Positions 1-6,832 of a stretch of DNA of 38,602 nucleotides are shown in pieces. The position numbers and the translations under genes are program-made. Location: positions 1 to 38,602 of the forward strand of contig CASFCU010000036.1 in NCBI GenBank assembly GCA_949293285.1. The letters are read 5' to 3'. The notes beneath the pieces were generated by a model. It did not search any database. It was not told the DNA's origin and saw only the letters and a list, made by a program, of their open reading frames with translations. Each line of letters begins with the position of its first letter. Position 1 is the first letter of the stretch. The DNA is from an uncultured bacterium. GTDB lineage: Bacteria > Bacillota_I > Bacilli_A > RF39 > UBA660.

Positions 1-541
1 TACCAGTAATATCCATAATATTAGTTGATGAATTCATAATTATTTTTGTTTCTGTATTAATTTCTGTTGCTTCTCTTAAAGTTTTAATACTAGATAGTAT
101 ATTTACATCTTTATTATAGTTGTTGACAATAAACTTTAATAATTCGTAATCGGTTGTTATATTTTCGTCTTCTAATAAATTATTTAGAAAATAATGATCT
201 TCACCTTTTACTTGGTCGACTAAATTAGATTCAGACATGTTTATACTAATTGTCGTTTCGCCATTTTCTAATAAGTTAACTTCATCACTAATTGTTTCTA
301 CTTCCATATTAAGATTTATAAAATTGATATCATCCAATGTATAATATTCGTCATTTTCTAAATTAGTTGTTGTTACATTCATTTGTTCATTGTTAGCAAG
401 TGATTCTTTTAAACTTACTAAGTAAGCATCATCTTCAATGACCGAATTATTATACGTAATTAAAAGTATTCCTTTTATAACAAAATAAACAATTAATAAA
501 GATACTACCACAATTAGAATAATTTTTAAACTTTTCTTCAT
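1..541 (-). CDS. Membrane-anchored extracellular protein, 3' end outside window
   Basis: An open frame of 180 codons runs off the left edge, so the C-terminus is missing. The start is the second of two adjacent ATGs: a strong GGAAGGAG site lies 6 bases before it and only 3 before the first. The protein begins with Lys residues and one hydrophobic segment (about residues 5-29), followed by an acidic, Asn- and Thr-rich hydrophilic region. It is therefore probably a single-pass protein with its bulk outside the cell. No domain is recognised. It follows the small membrane protein gene (563-1099) by about 20 bases and may be cotranscribed with it. Confidence 0.72.
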   Translation of the reverse strand, partial: MKKSLKIILIVVVSLLIVYFVIKGILLITYNNSVIEDDAYLVSLKESLANNEQMNVTTTNLENDEYYTLDDINFINLNMEVETISDEVNLLENGETTISINMSESNLVDQVKGEDHYFLNNLLEDENITTDYELLKFIVNNYNKDVNILSSIKTLREATEINTETKIIMNSSTNIMDITG

Positions 542-562
542 CATATACTCCTTCCATTATGA

Positions 563-1099
563 TTATAACACATACGTTGGTTTTCCATGATATATTTTAA
601 TGTTGTAAGGTTTAACTTTGTCAACTATTCGATTAATATCATCTATGGCAACATTTCTTACTTTTAATAACTTTTTACTTTTATTAAAAACTATAAAATG
701 ATAATATTTATATGTTTGATTTACACTACTACGGTCCGTTCTAGCAAATCTTCTAATTATTTGAAGTTTTATTTTTGTTATATCATTTAAACTAATAGAT
801 AGTTTTTTAAAAAATAAATTACAAATAAGTTCTTTGTCTGTTATTATAATACAAGGTTTATATAACTTATAAATTAGAAATAATAATGATATTGGAATAA
901 AAATTAAAAGTATTAGTAGGTATGGGCTTATCAAATAAAGATAGGCATATATGAAAAGGCTGCATAATAAAAAAGCTAAATAGATAAAAACACAGATTGG
1001 TTTACACCTATAAATTGGTATAGTTGTATTATGGTTATCTAAAAGATATTGATAAAATTCTTTATGAGTTTTACTAATTTTATATCTAAATGAAAACAT
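563..1099 (-). CDS. Small two-pass membrane protein with PH-like C-terminal region
   Basis: 178 aa. A hydrophilic N-terminus of about 32 residues is followed by two close hydrophobic segments (about 33-54 and 57-78). The C-terminal half contains the stretches ITDKELICNLF and ISLNDITKIKL, which resemble bacterial PH-like domains (YdbT/bPH type). Function unknown. No strong ribosome binding site precedes the ATG; the upstream sequence is A-rich. The same frame stays open for about 38 codons upstream into the decayed toxin region, so the true start is a little uncertain. It lies downstream of the abiE remnant on the same strand. Confidence 0.6.
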   Translation of the reverse strand: MFSFRYKISKTHKEFYQYLLDNHNTTIPIYRCKPICVFIYLAFLLCSLFIYAYLYLISPYLLILLIFIPISLLFLIYKLYKPCIIITDKELICNLFFKKLSISLNDITKIKLQIIRRFARTDRSSVNQTYKYYHFIVFNKSKKLLKVRNVAIDDINRIVDKVKPYNIKIYHGKPTYVL

Positions 1100-1185
1100 T
1101 TTTTTATAATTTTCTTTATAAACTATAGCTTTATCATTAAATGTACTAAAACTAGTTATGTCTGATAAATTACCAATTATCTTTT

Positions 1186-1335
1186 TTATTTTAAAACAAT
1201 TAGTTTTTGTAATAACTCTGAAAAATTACTCTTTGATATTTTTAAAAGAATTATATCTTGCGCAACCTTAGATATAGCATCATCTTTTTTATATCCAATC
1301 AGGATATATTGTTCTACTGATTTACTTAAATTCAT
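1186..1335 (-). pseudogene. Truncated AbiEii-type toxin (nucleotidyltransferase), N-terminal stub
   Basis: A 49-codon frame starts with an ATG that overlaps the stop of the upstream antitoxin gene by one base (TAATG), the usual coupled arrangement of abiEi-abiEii. Its residues, such as MNLSKSVEQYILIGY and VAQDIILLKIS, resemble the N-terminus of Firmicute AbiEii/AbiGii nucleotidyltransferases, in which an invariant K-G-G motif follows shortly after. Here the frame ends before that motif. The family is normally about 250-300 aa, so the catalytic core is gone. The DNA down to about 1100 is probably its decayed continuation. Confidence 0.6.
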
Positions 1336-1877
1336 TAAAACACCTCATCTTGTAATATTCCAAGTATCTTATCACTATTTGAAAAATATTGTAAATATTC
1401 TTCTATTTTACTTACATCCAATTTATCAGCAATTTTTCTATAATTAAATATAATTTCTTTATATAAATCATATCCAATTTTATTTTTATTTCTTGCTAAA
1501 TCAATTAATAAACGCTCTTTATCAAAAATATTTATAATTACTCCCTCATATATAATTTGAGTACTGCCTAATTTATAAAGATTGTCCCTCATACGAATTT
1601 GTTTAATGTCTTTATCATGTATTCTTGTATTAACATCACGTGTAGCTAAATATATTTTAGAAGGTATTATATCAGTAAAATTATAATAATAATATGCTGA
1701 TTCTCCTGTAATAACTGCATAAGGATACTTTTTCATTAAAATTGCTAAATAATGCACTTCTGGATTATCTGAATAAATACCTTTTTCTATTTTATATATT
1801 TCTTTATTACTTATTGCTTTTCGTATTTGATAAGTTGTTTTATATTTATTTTTTATTTCGCTATGATTATATAACAT
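1335..1877 (-). CDS. abiEi: AbiEi-family type IV antitoxin / transcriptional repressor
   Basis: 180 aa from the chosen ATG. An N-terminal winged-helix region (about 1-45, with the typical LYNHSEIKNKYKTTYQIRKA opening and IYKIEKGIYSD wing) precedes an AbiEi-like antitoxin region with the ITGESAYYYYN and DKERLLIDLAR stretches. In characterised AbiE systems AbiEi neutralises the AbiEii nucleotidyltransferase and represses its own promoter through inverted repeats. The start was set at 1877 because GGTGAT lies 5 bases upstream; ATG 1883 or TTG 1889 are possible. The toxin partner is only a stub, so this may now be an orphan regulator. A palindrome at 1897-1946 is the likely operator. Confidence 0.78.
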   Translation of the reverse strand: MLYNHSEIKNKYKTTYQIRKAISNKEIYKIEKGIYSDNPEVHYLAILMKKYPYAVITGESAYYYYNFTDIIPSKIYLATRDVNTRIHDKDIKQIRMRDNLYKLGSTQIIYEGVIINIFDKERLLIDLARNKNKIGYDLYKEIIFNYRKIADKLDVSKIEEYLQYFSNSDKILGILQDEVF

Positions 1878-1893
1878 TTTCATCACCAATATA

Positions 1894-1922
1894 ATTTTAA
1901 CCTAATTATACCATTTGGTCAA
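1894..1922 (-). promoter_or_regulatory. Promoter for abiEi within the palindrome
   Basis: Two overlapping readings exist on the minus strand. One is an extended -10, TGG-TATAAT (1905-1913), giving a leader of about 20 bases. The other is TTGACC (1917-1922), a 17-bp spacer and TAAAAT (1894-1899), which would give an almost leaderless message. Both are covered by the inverted repeat. Because the arms are symmetric, the plus strand also carries TGG-TATAAT (1930-1938), so divergent transcription is possible. Confidence 0.5.
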
Positions 1923-1946
1923 CGCTTTTTGGTATAATTAGGTTAA
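1897..1946. promoter_or_regulatory. Inverted-repeat operator of the abiE locus
   Basis: Two perfect 16-bp arms (1897-1912, reading TTAACCTAATTATACC, and 1931-1946, its reverse complement) are separated by 18 bases. They lie just upstream of the AbiEi gene and overlap its promoter elements. Known AbiEi proteins autorepress through inverted repeats at this position, so an operator is the most likely reading. The arms are AT-rich and no T-run follows, which argues against a terminator. Confidence 0.6.
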
Positions 1947-2057
1947 TTTTTATATTTTTAACCACCCACAATATTTAAACTAATTAGAACTAAATTAAAC
2001 TTTTTTAAACTTTAGAAAACCTATAATAAATTATTATAAACTTAAACAAACAAAAAT

Positions 2058-2073
2058 GGAGCCATAAGGCTCC
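2058..2073 (-). terminator. GC-rich hairpin, minus-strand terminator-like
   Basis: The stem GGAGCC / GGCTCC with loop ATAA (read on plus) stands out in very AT-rich DNA. Read on the minus strand it is followed by ATTTTTGTTTGTTT, as in an intrinsic terminator. On the plus strand no T-run follows. No minus-strand gene lies immediately upstream, so it may insulate the abiE locus or belong to a small RNA. Confidence 0.45.
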
Positions 2074-2181
2074 TTCAGGGGGGCTCATGGATTTTGAAAC
2101 TAATTAAAATTAAGGATTTTTTATAACTAAAGGTATTTTATCTTGTTTAATTACTATATTTTTCATATTTTAGGCAGCAGG

Positions 2182-2201
2182 TCAAGTGTATATATACTTG
2201 A
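2182..2201. promoter_or_regulatory. Palindrome upstream of bacteriocin operon (candidate operator or hairpin)
   Basis: TCAAGT, 8 bases, then ACTTGA. The inner GTATATATAC is itself palindromic in a register shifted by one base. It lies about 115 bases before the exporter start. As RNA it could form a 9-bp hairpin including one G-U pair, followed by TTTTTATA. It may therefore be an operator for a repressor or a weak terminator; the sequence alone does not decide. Confidence 0.35.
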
Positions 2202-2317
2202 TTTTTATACTTATTTTAAATTAATTTCAGTATGTGTCATTTAGTTTTTAGATAAATTTATGAAAAAGTGAGGAAATTCTTTTTTTATGGATAATAATTT
2301 AATCGAGGAGGTGATTT

Positions 2318-4399
2318 ATGAGAAAATATGTTTGCGTTATGCAGGACGGAATAAAAGATTGTGGTGTTTGTTCCTTGTTAACTATCATCAAAAGTTATGG
2401 CGGGAATGTACCACGTGAGTATTTACGAATGATAACGAATACCACTAATGATGGTGTCAATGCTTTTTCTTTGTTAGAGGCTGGAAGAAAATTGGGTTTT
2501 GATGCTAAAGGTGTAAATGGTAGTGTTTTTGATATAGATAAAAAGTTTTTGCCTTGTATAGCTCATGTAATTATTGATGGTAAATATAAACATTTTGTGG
2601 TTATTCATGAAATAAATATGAAAGCTGGAAATTTAATTTTGGCAGATCCAGCCAAAGGTATCGTTAAAATGAAAATAGAGGATTTTTTAAAGATAACTAC
2701 AAGTAATTTTTTGTTTTTAACTCCTAATAAAAAAATACCGTTTATAAAATCAGGTAATGAGATAAAAAGTTTAGTTTTCAATTTTTTGTATATGAACAAG
2801 AATATATTGTTAATGATTGCTTTCCTTTCTATTTTGTATACAATTTCTAATATTTTAACTTCATTTAATTTTCAATTTATTATAGAGAAAGCGTTGACTT
2901 ATCAATCAAAGTCAAATTTGTATTTTATTGTATTTCTCATGATTTTATTGTATATTTTAAAAAATACTGCTGATTATATGCGTAATCGACTTCTAAACTT
3001 TGTTAGTCATAAATTGGATTATATTTTAATTAGTAATACATTTTCTCATGTTTTATTGCTTCCTCATCTTTATTATAAAAATCGAACTACTGGTGAAGTT
3101 ATTTCAAGAATCAATGATTTAGGTGAGATAAGAGATTCTATAAGTCATTTGATTGTTACTTTTTTAGTAGATACCGTTTTACTTTTTTTTGTTATCTTCT
3201 TTCTTTTTTCAATTAGTGTTACTTTATCATTTATTGTTTTATTTTCTATTATTATTTATATTTGTTTTACTATTTTTTTTAATAAGTTGATATATCATCG
3301 GGTACGTGCTATTAAAGAGAATGAGGCTTTCGTTCATTCTTATATGATTGAACTTATTAGTGGTGTTGATTCTGTTCGTGGAATGAATGTTTTTGATACT
3401 GTGATGGACAAATTTTCTTATTTGTATAATAAATATTTGCTTTCTAGTTATCATTTCAGTTTTTTTGCTAATTTACAAAAATTTGTAGATAATGTTTTTG
3501 TTTCTTTATTGATGATGGTTTTAGTTTTTGTTGGTAGTATTATGGTTATGAATAATGAATTATCATTGGGGAATCTTATTACTTATCATGCTCTTATTTA
3601 TTATTTTTTGGAGCCTATTAGAAATATAATTCATTTTGATATTATCTTAAAAAAAGCTAGGATAGTTGTTGATAGAATCAATGAAATTTTGGCTATGGAA
3701 ACGGATGATTTGTTATCTGATTCTAATGCTATTATGTTTCTTGATGGTGATATTGTGATAAAGGATCTTTCTTATTCGTACAATGGTAGAGATTTTTTAT
3801 TTAAAAATTTATCATTTTCTTTAAAAAAAGGTGAAAAAATCGTTATTTGTGGTGAATCTGGAAGAGGAAAAAGTACACTTGCTAAAATCATTGCCAGATA
3901 TATTCCGATTCCTAGAAATTTTGTTTTTGTAGATGGTAAAGATATTAATGATATTAATCTTTGGGCGTTACGTGAGTGTGTTACTTATGTTTCTCAGAAT
4001 GAAATTCTATTTACCGATACTATTTATAATAATATAAATATGAATAATACACGTGACTATAATAGAGTATCGGATGTTTGTAAATATACTTTGGTAGATG
4101 AAGTAGTTAAAGATAGAAATTTGGGATATTATACTTTACTCGAGGAGAATGGTGCTAATATAAGCGGAGGAGAAAGACAACGTATTATTCTTGCTAGGAC
4201 ATTTTTAAAAAATAGTAACGTATATATTCTCGATGAATCTTTTAGTGAGATAGATGTGAATACTGAGAAAAAAATTATTCTTAATTTATTAAAATATTAT
4301 AGCAGTAAGACTATTATTGTGATATCACATAGAAAAGATAATAATTATTTATATGATAAGGTAATTGATATGGAGAATTTTATATATGAAAATTCTTGA
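2318..4399 (+). CDS. Peptidase-containing ABC exporter for double-glycine peptides (C39 peptidase-TMD-NBD)
   Basis: 693 aa, the usual length of bacteriocin-processing exporters (LcnC/ComA type). Residues 1-125 form a C39 peptidase: Gln9 and Cys15 in QDGIKDCG, His92 in KHFVVIHE, Asp110 in ADPA. A six-helix membrane domain (about 155-440) and an ATPase follow, with Walker A GESGRGKST, Q-loop YVSQNE, signature NISGGERQR, Walker B VYILDES and H-loop ISHRK. It should cut leaders after Gly-Gly inside the cell and export the mature peptides, whose likely precursors lie downstream at 4822 and 4974. The start is preceded by a consensus GAGGAGGTGATTT. The next gene overlaps its 3' end, so it heads an operon. 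Confidence 0.93.
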   Translation: MRKYVCVMQDGIKDCGVCSLLTIIKSYGGNVPREYLRMITNTTNDGVNAFSLLEAGRKLGFDAKGVNGSVFDIDKKFLPCIAHVIIDGKYKHFVVIHEINMKAGNLILADPAKGIVKMKIEDFLKITTSNFLFLTPNKKIPFIKSGNEIKSLVFNFLYMNKNILLMIAFLSILYTISNILTSFNFQFIIEKALTYQSKSNLYFIVFLMILLYILKNTADYMRNRLLNFVSHKLDYILISNTFSHVLLLPHLYYKNRTTGEVISRINDLGEIRDSISHLIVTFLVDTVLLFFVIFFLFSISVTLSFIVLFSIIIYICFTIFFNKLIYHRVRAIKENEAFVHSYMIELISGVDSVRGMNVFDTVMDKFSYLYNKYLLSSYHFSFFANLQKFVDNVFVSLLMMVLVFVGSIMVMNNELSLGNLITYHALIYYFLEPIRNIIHFDIILKKARIVVDRINEILAMETDDLLSDSNAIMFLDGDIVIKDLSYSYNGRDFLFKNLSFSLKKGEKIVICGESGRGKSTLAKIIARYIPIPRNFVFVDGKDINDINLWALRECVTYVSQNEILFTDTIYNNINMNNTRDYNRVSDVCKYTLVDEVVKDRNLGYYTLLEENGANISGGERQRIILARTFLKNSNVYILDESFSEIDVNTEKKIILNLLKYYSSKTIIVISHRKDNNYLYDKVIDMENFIYENS

Positions 4400-4817
4400 T
4401 TATCAGGAGTTATTTAGTAACAAAAAAATATATTTATGGAAAAACTTAGTAGTGGTATTGATTTTTATTTTTATAATTATTTTTATAGTAATGTTTCATA
4501 ATCATTTTTGTGATTATTATGAGGGGTATGCTTCTTTTGATAGTGCAAATAGATTTAGTACTTTAGTACATGTTAATGATTTACAAAAAATATTGAATAG
4601 TAAAGAAATAGTAATAGAAGGGTCCACATTTTCTTACAGTGTTGATAGTATTGATGATACTGATTTTGTCTATGAAGAAGAAATCTTTAAAAGAGTCTAT
4701 GTAACGATAGATTCTGATAAATATTCTACTATTGAAAATAATTATATTGTTTATCATATTATTTTAAAAAGGGATACTATTTTAAATTATGTTATAAAAT
4801 CTATAATTGGGGGATGA
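4386..4817 (+). CDS. Minimal bacteriocin-export accessory protein (short HlyD-like topology)
   Basis: 143 aa. The topology is a 22-residue cytoplasmic N-terminus (MKILDYQELFSNKKIYLWKN), one long hydrophobic helix (about 23-42) and an outer domain of about 100 residues with predicted beta strands. This matches the N-terminal layout of LcnD/ComB accessory proteins. Those have a long coiled coil and about 450 residues, all absent here. A start at 4365 is possible, but GGAG 10 bases before 4386 favours the latter. The gene overlaps the exporter by 14 bases and ends 4 bases before the first peptide gene, so a role in export of those peptides is inferred. No exact family is recognised. Confidence 0.65.
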   Translation: MKILDYQELFSNKKIYLWKNLVVVLIFIFIIIFIVMFHNHFCDYYEGYASFDSANRFSTLVHVNDLQKILNSKEIVIEGSTFSYSVDSIDDTDFVYEEEIFKRVYVTIDSDKYSTIENNYIVYHIILKRDTILNYVIKSIIGG

Positions 4818-4821
4818 TGAG

Positions 4822-4965
4822 ATGAATGATTTAACGCAAGAGAAATTAAAAAAGATAGATGGTGGTGGAATATCGGTATGGGGAGTTTTAACTATTGTTA
4901 CTGGTATTGTGTTTTTAGTAGGTGTAATCGATGGTTTTGTTAGGCCACTATCTTGCAATGAATAG
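4822..4965 (+). CDS. Class II bacteriocin precursor 1, double-glycine leader, 47 aa
   Basis: A 47-codon frame opens with the leader MNDLTQEKLKKIDGG, which fits the double-glycine consensus: Leu at -12, Leu at -7, Ile at -4, Gly-Gly at -2/-1. Cleavage after Gly15 would leave a 32-residue hydrophobic peptide starting GISVWG. It has a helix-like centre, a GxxxG motif (Gly34-Gly38, GVIDG) and an ending RPLSCNE with a single Cys45. It sits between the accessory gene and a second such peptide, with GGGGG/GATGAG before the ATG. The mature sequence fits a membrane-inserting peptide. The named bacteriocin family is not recognised. Confidence 0.85.
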   Translation: MNDLTQEKLKKIDGGGISVWGVLTIVTGIVFLVGVIDGFVRPLSCNE

Positions 4966-4973
4966 GAGGGTTT

Positions 4974-5144
4974 ATGAGAGAGATTGTTAATACTTCTGAA
5001 CTTTTGTCAATAGATGGCGGGCTTTCCATTTCTGGTAGTCTTATCAATGCCTTTACTAGCGGAATAAAAATTGTTCTTGAAGTTGGTAGAAGCTTTGGTA
5101 CATCAATTCGAAGGATAATTATTGGTAATTTATGTCACGTATAA
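4974..5144 (+). CDS. Class II bacteriocin precursor 2, double-glycine leader, 56 aa
   Basis: A 56-codon frame follows the first peptide gene by 8 bases, with a perfect AGGAGG site. The leader MREIVNTSELLSIDGG matches the double-glycine consensus (Val -12, Glu -8, Leu -7, Ile -4, Gly-Gly). The predicted mature peptide has 40 residues. It begins LSISGSL, is amphipathic, and contains a GxxxG motif (Gly38-Gly42, GRSFG), a basic Arg46-Arg47 pair and one Cys54 near the end. Two adjacent leader peptides with GxxxG motifs are the hallmark of two-peptide (class IIb) bacteriocins, so this is probably the partner of the 47-aa precursor. Confidence 0.85.
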   Translation: MREIVNTSELLSIDGGLSISGSLINAFTSGIKIVLEVGRSFGTSIRRIIIGNLCHV

Positions 5145-5302
5145 TTAAAAAAAATATACGGGAAAATAAAAAAGTTATTCTTTTGATTATGGCATCACCA
5201 TTTATTGCATATTGTTTCAATGTTTTTGTTACTTTTATATTTCATTTGGGAACCTATTTGGGAACTTATTTTAGGTATTTGTATTCTAATATGGTTTGTT
5301 AA
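5132..5302 (+). CDS. Small membrane protein, candidate bacteriocin immunity protein
   Basis: 56 aa: a strongly basic N-terminus (MSRIIKKNIRENKK), then hydrophobic residues 15-37, then a C-terminus ending exactly in Cys56. The start lies inside the 3' end of peptide gene 2 (13-base overlap), which suggests translational coupling; its own ribosome binding site is weak. The last 18 residues, LGTYLGTYFRYLYSNMVC, share Gly, Gly, Thr, Arg and Cys at identical spacing with the end of peptide 2. Small cationic membrane proteins encoded directly behind bacteriocin genes are usually immunity proteins. The resemblance suggests it binds peptide 1 or the target in place of peptide 2. That mechanism is inference. 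Confidence 0.68.
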   Translation: MSRIIKKNIRENKKVILLIMASPFIAYCFNVFVTFIFHLGTYLGTYFRYLYSNMVC

Positions 5303-5519
5303 TGTGAAAAAGGCTCTTTGGTCTTTTTCTTTTTTTAATTTATGTTTTAATAGATATTTGATCTTTTGTGAATATTTGCAAAGAATTTGATAAAGTTTGA
5401 AGTAATTTGAGATATTAGCAAAAGATTTTATGGCTGGAGTTATTAAATCGGAGTGTTTTTGATAAGTATAAATGATGAAAAAAAGCTATTTTGAATTTGA
5501 AAATGGATATGAATAGTCC

Positions 5520-5548
5520 TTGTTTTTATTCTTTTGTTCTAGTATAAT
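5520..5548 (+). promoter_or_regulatory. Sigma-A promoter of ftsA-ftsZ
   Basis: TTGTTT (5520-5525), a 17-bp spacer and a perfect TATAAT (5543-5548), followed by TAGGAGC and the ftsA start at 5576. The intergenic region 5303-5519 before it holds only an A/T-tract hairpin-like stretch just after the immunity gene (AAAAAG, then CTTTTTC, 5307-5333), a weak terminator candidate. Confidence 0.75.
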
Positions 5549-5575
5549 GATTTTATATAGTAGGAGCAATGTTAT

Positions 5576-6817
5576 ATGAGGAGAATATATACAGGTATTG
5601 ATATTGGTAGTGATAACATAAAGATTGTGGTAGCGGAATTTTTGGATGATAAATTCTATGTTCTAGCATCAACAGCAGTGAAATCGGTTGGTGTGAGAAA
5701 AGGATTAATTGTCGACCATGAAATGGTAGTTCATTCTTTACGTTTGGCTGTTTTGGAGATTGAGAAATCACTTGGTATACGAATTAACAAAGCAATTGTA
5801 ACTGTTCCTTCTAATAATAGAAGGCTTTCTGTTGTTGATGGTTCTATTAATATATTTAAAGAAAAAATAGATGGAAATGATGTTGTTAATCTTTTGCAGG
5901 AAGCGGTAGTTGATAAGATTTTACCTGAAGAAGAGTTAGTATCGATTATTCCTATTATGTTTTGCATCGATGATGATAAATTTGTTGTTAATCCAAATGG
6001 TTTTTCTGCATCGACCCTTGGTGTTAAAGCTCTTTTAGCTACAGCTCCTAAGAAACAAGTTTTCGATATGTTGAGAGTTTTTTCTAGTGTAGGAATAGAA
6101 GTTGTGGATATTACTTTTAATTGTATTGGAGATTATTATGAAGCTAGAACGAAAGAATTAGATGGCGTTTTAGGATCTGTAATAGATATTGGTCATGATA
6201 AAATGGATATTTCTATTTTTAATAAAGGAATTCTTATTAAAAATAGTATCGTTAATCTTGGTAGCAAGAATATAGATAAAGATATTTCATATATCTATGG
6301 GTTAGATGTGAATTCTTCTAGAGAATTAAAGGAAAAGTTTGCACTTTCTAGTAGAAGATATGCTGATATCAATGAAGTTTTAGAATTTTCTGTTGATGAG
6401 AAGGAGAAGATTTCCGTCAATCAGTATGAGATTACAGAAATTGTTGAGGCTAGGATAGTAGAGCTATTAAAACTTGCAAAAAAAGAGATAAATAACTTAA
6501 CAAAAAGAAAAATTAGTTATATAATTGTTACAGGTGGCATAACAGAATTAATGGGTTTTAGTTATGTAGTTGAGAATATTTTAGGGATTAATTCTTCGAC
6601 GTTGAATACTACAACCATAGGCATTAGAAATAATAAGTTTTCTAGTGCAATGGGGATAATTAAGTATTTTCATGATAAAATGAGATTAAGAGAAAAGGAA
6701 ATTTCTTTGATTGATGATGATATGATTGAACAAATATTGAGAAATAAAAAGAGCATGTTAGAATTAACAGATGATACGATTATTAGTAAAATATTCGGTT
6801 ATTTTTCTAATAACTAA
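5576..6817 (+). CDS. ftsA: Cell division protein FtsA
   Basis: 413 aa actin-fold ATPase that tethers FtsZ filaments to the membrane. Visible features are the N-terminal phosphate-1 motif TGIDIGSDNIKIVV, the 1C subdomain after about residue 80, a phosphate-2 motif VIDIGHDKMDISI near 201, and the adenosine motif IIVTGGITELMGF near 315. The C-terminus ends in a short hydrophobic/aromatic stretch (IISKIFGYFSNN) suited to membrane attachment. The start at 5576 has AGGAG 9 bases upstream. ftsZ follows by 15 bases in the same operon, and SepF, an alternative FtsZ anchor, is encoded at 15619. Confidence 0.95.
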   Translation: MRRIYTGIDIGSDNIKIVVAEFLDDKFYVLASTAVKSVGVRKGLIVDHEMVVHSLRLAVLEIEKSLGIRINKAIVTVPSNNRRLSVVDGSINIFKEKIDGNDVVNLLQEAVVDKILPEEELVSIIPIMFCIDDDKFVVNPNGFSASTLGVKALLATAPKKQVFDMLRVFSSVGIEVVDITFNCIGDYYEARTKELDGVLGSVIDIGHDKMDISIFNKGILIKNSIVNLGSKNIDKDISYIYGLDVNSSRELKEKFALSSRRYADINEVLEFSVDEKEKISVNQYEITEIVEARIVELLKLAKKEINNLTKRKISYIIVTGGITELMGFSYVVENILGINSSTLNTTTIGIRNNKFSSAMGIIKYFHDKMRLREKEISLIDDDMIEQILRNKKSMLELTDDTIISKIFGYFSNN

Positions 6818-6832
6818 GGAGGTAAGGTAATA

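Larger units (their letters stand above)
1950..2317. other. Intergenic region before the bacteriocin operon
   Basis: About 370 bases with no plausible gene. It holds a GC-rich hairpin (2058-2073), a second GGCTC copy at 2082-2086 that could pair with the same 5' arm, and a TCAAGT/ACTTGA palindrome (2182-2201). It ends with a consensus ribosome binding site (GAGGAGGTGATTT) directly before the exporter gene. No confident -35/-10 pair for the operon was found. Confidence 0.5.

Noticed and set aside
2287-2409. A short frame starting with ATGGATAATAAT just before the exporter
   Set aside because: It has no ribosome binding site and runs out of frame into the exporter gene; the exporter start has a consensus site.
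5205-5390. A 61-codon frame starting at 5205 with a hydrophobic product
   Set aside because: It overlaps the 56-aa immunity candidate in another frame, has no ribosome binding site, and its C-terminal half is low-complexity. The 56-aa frame fits the operon and the peptide pattern better.
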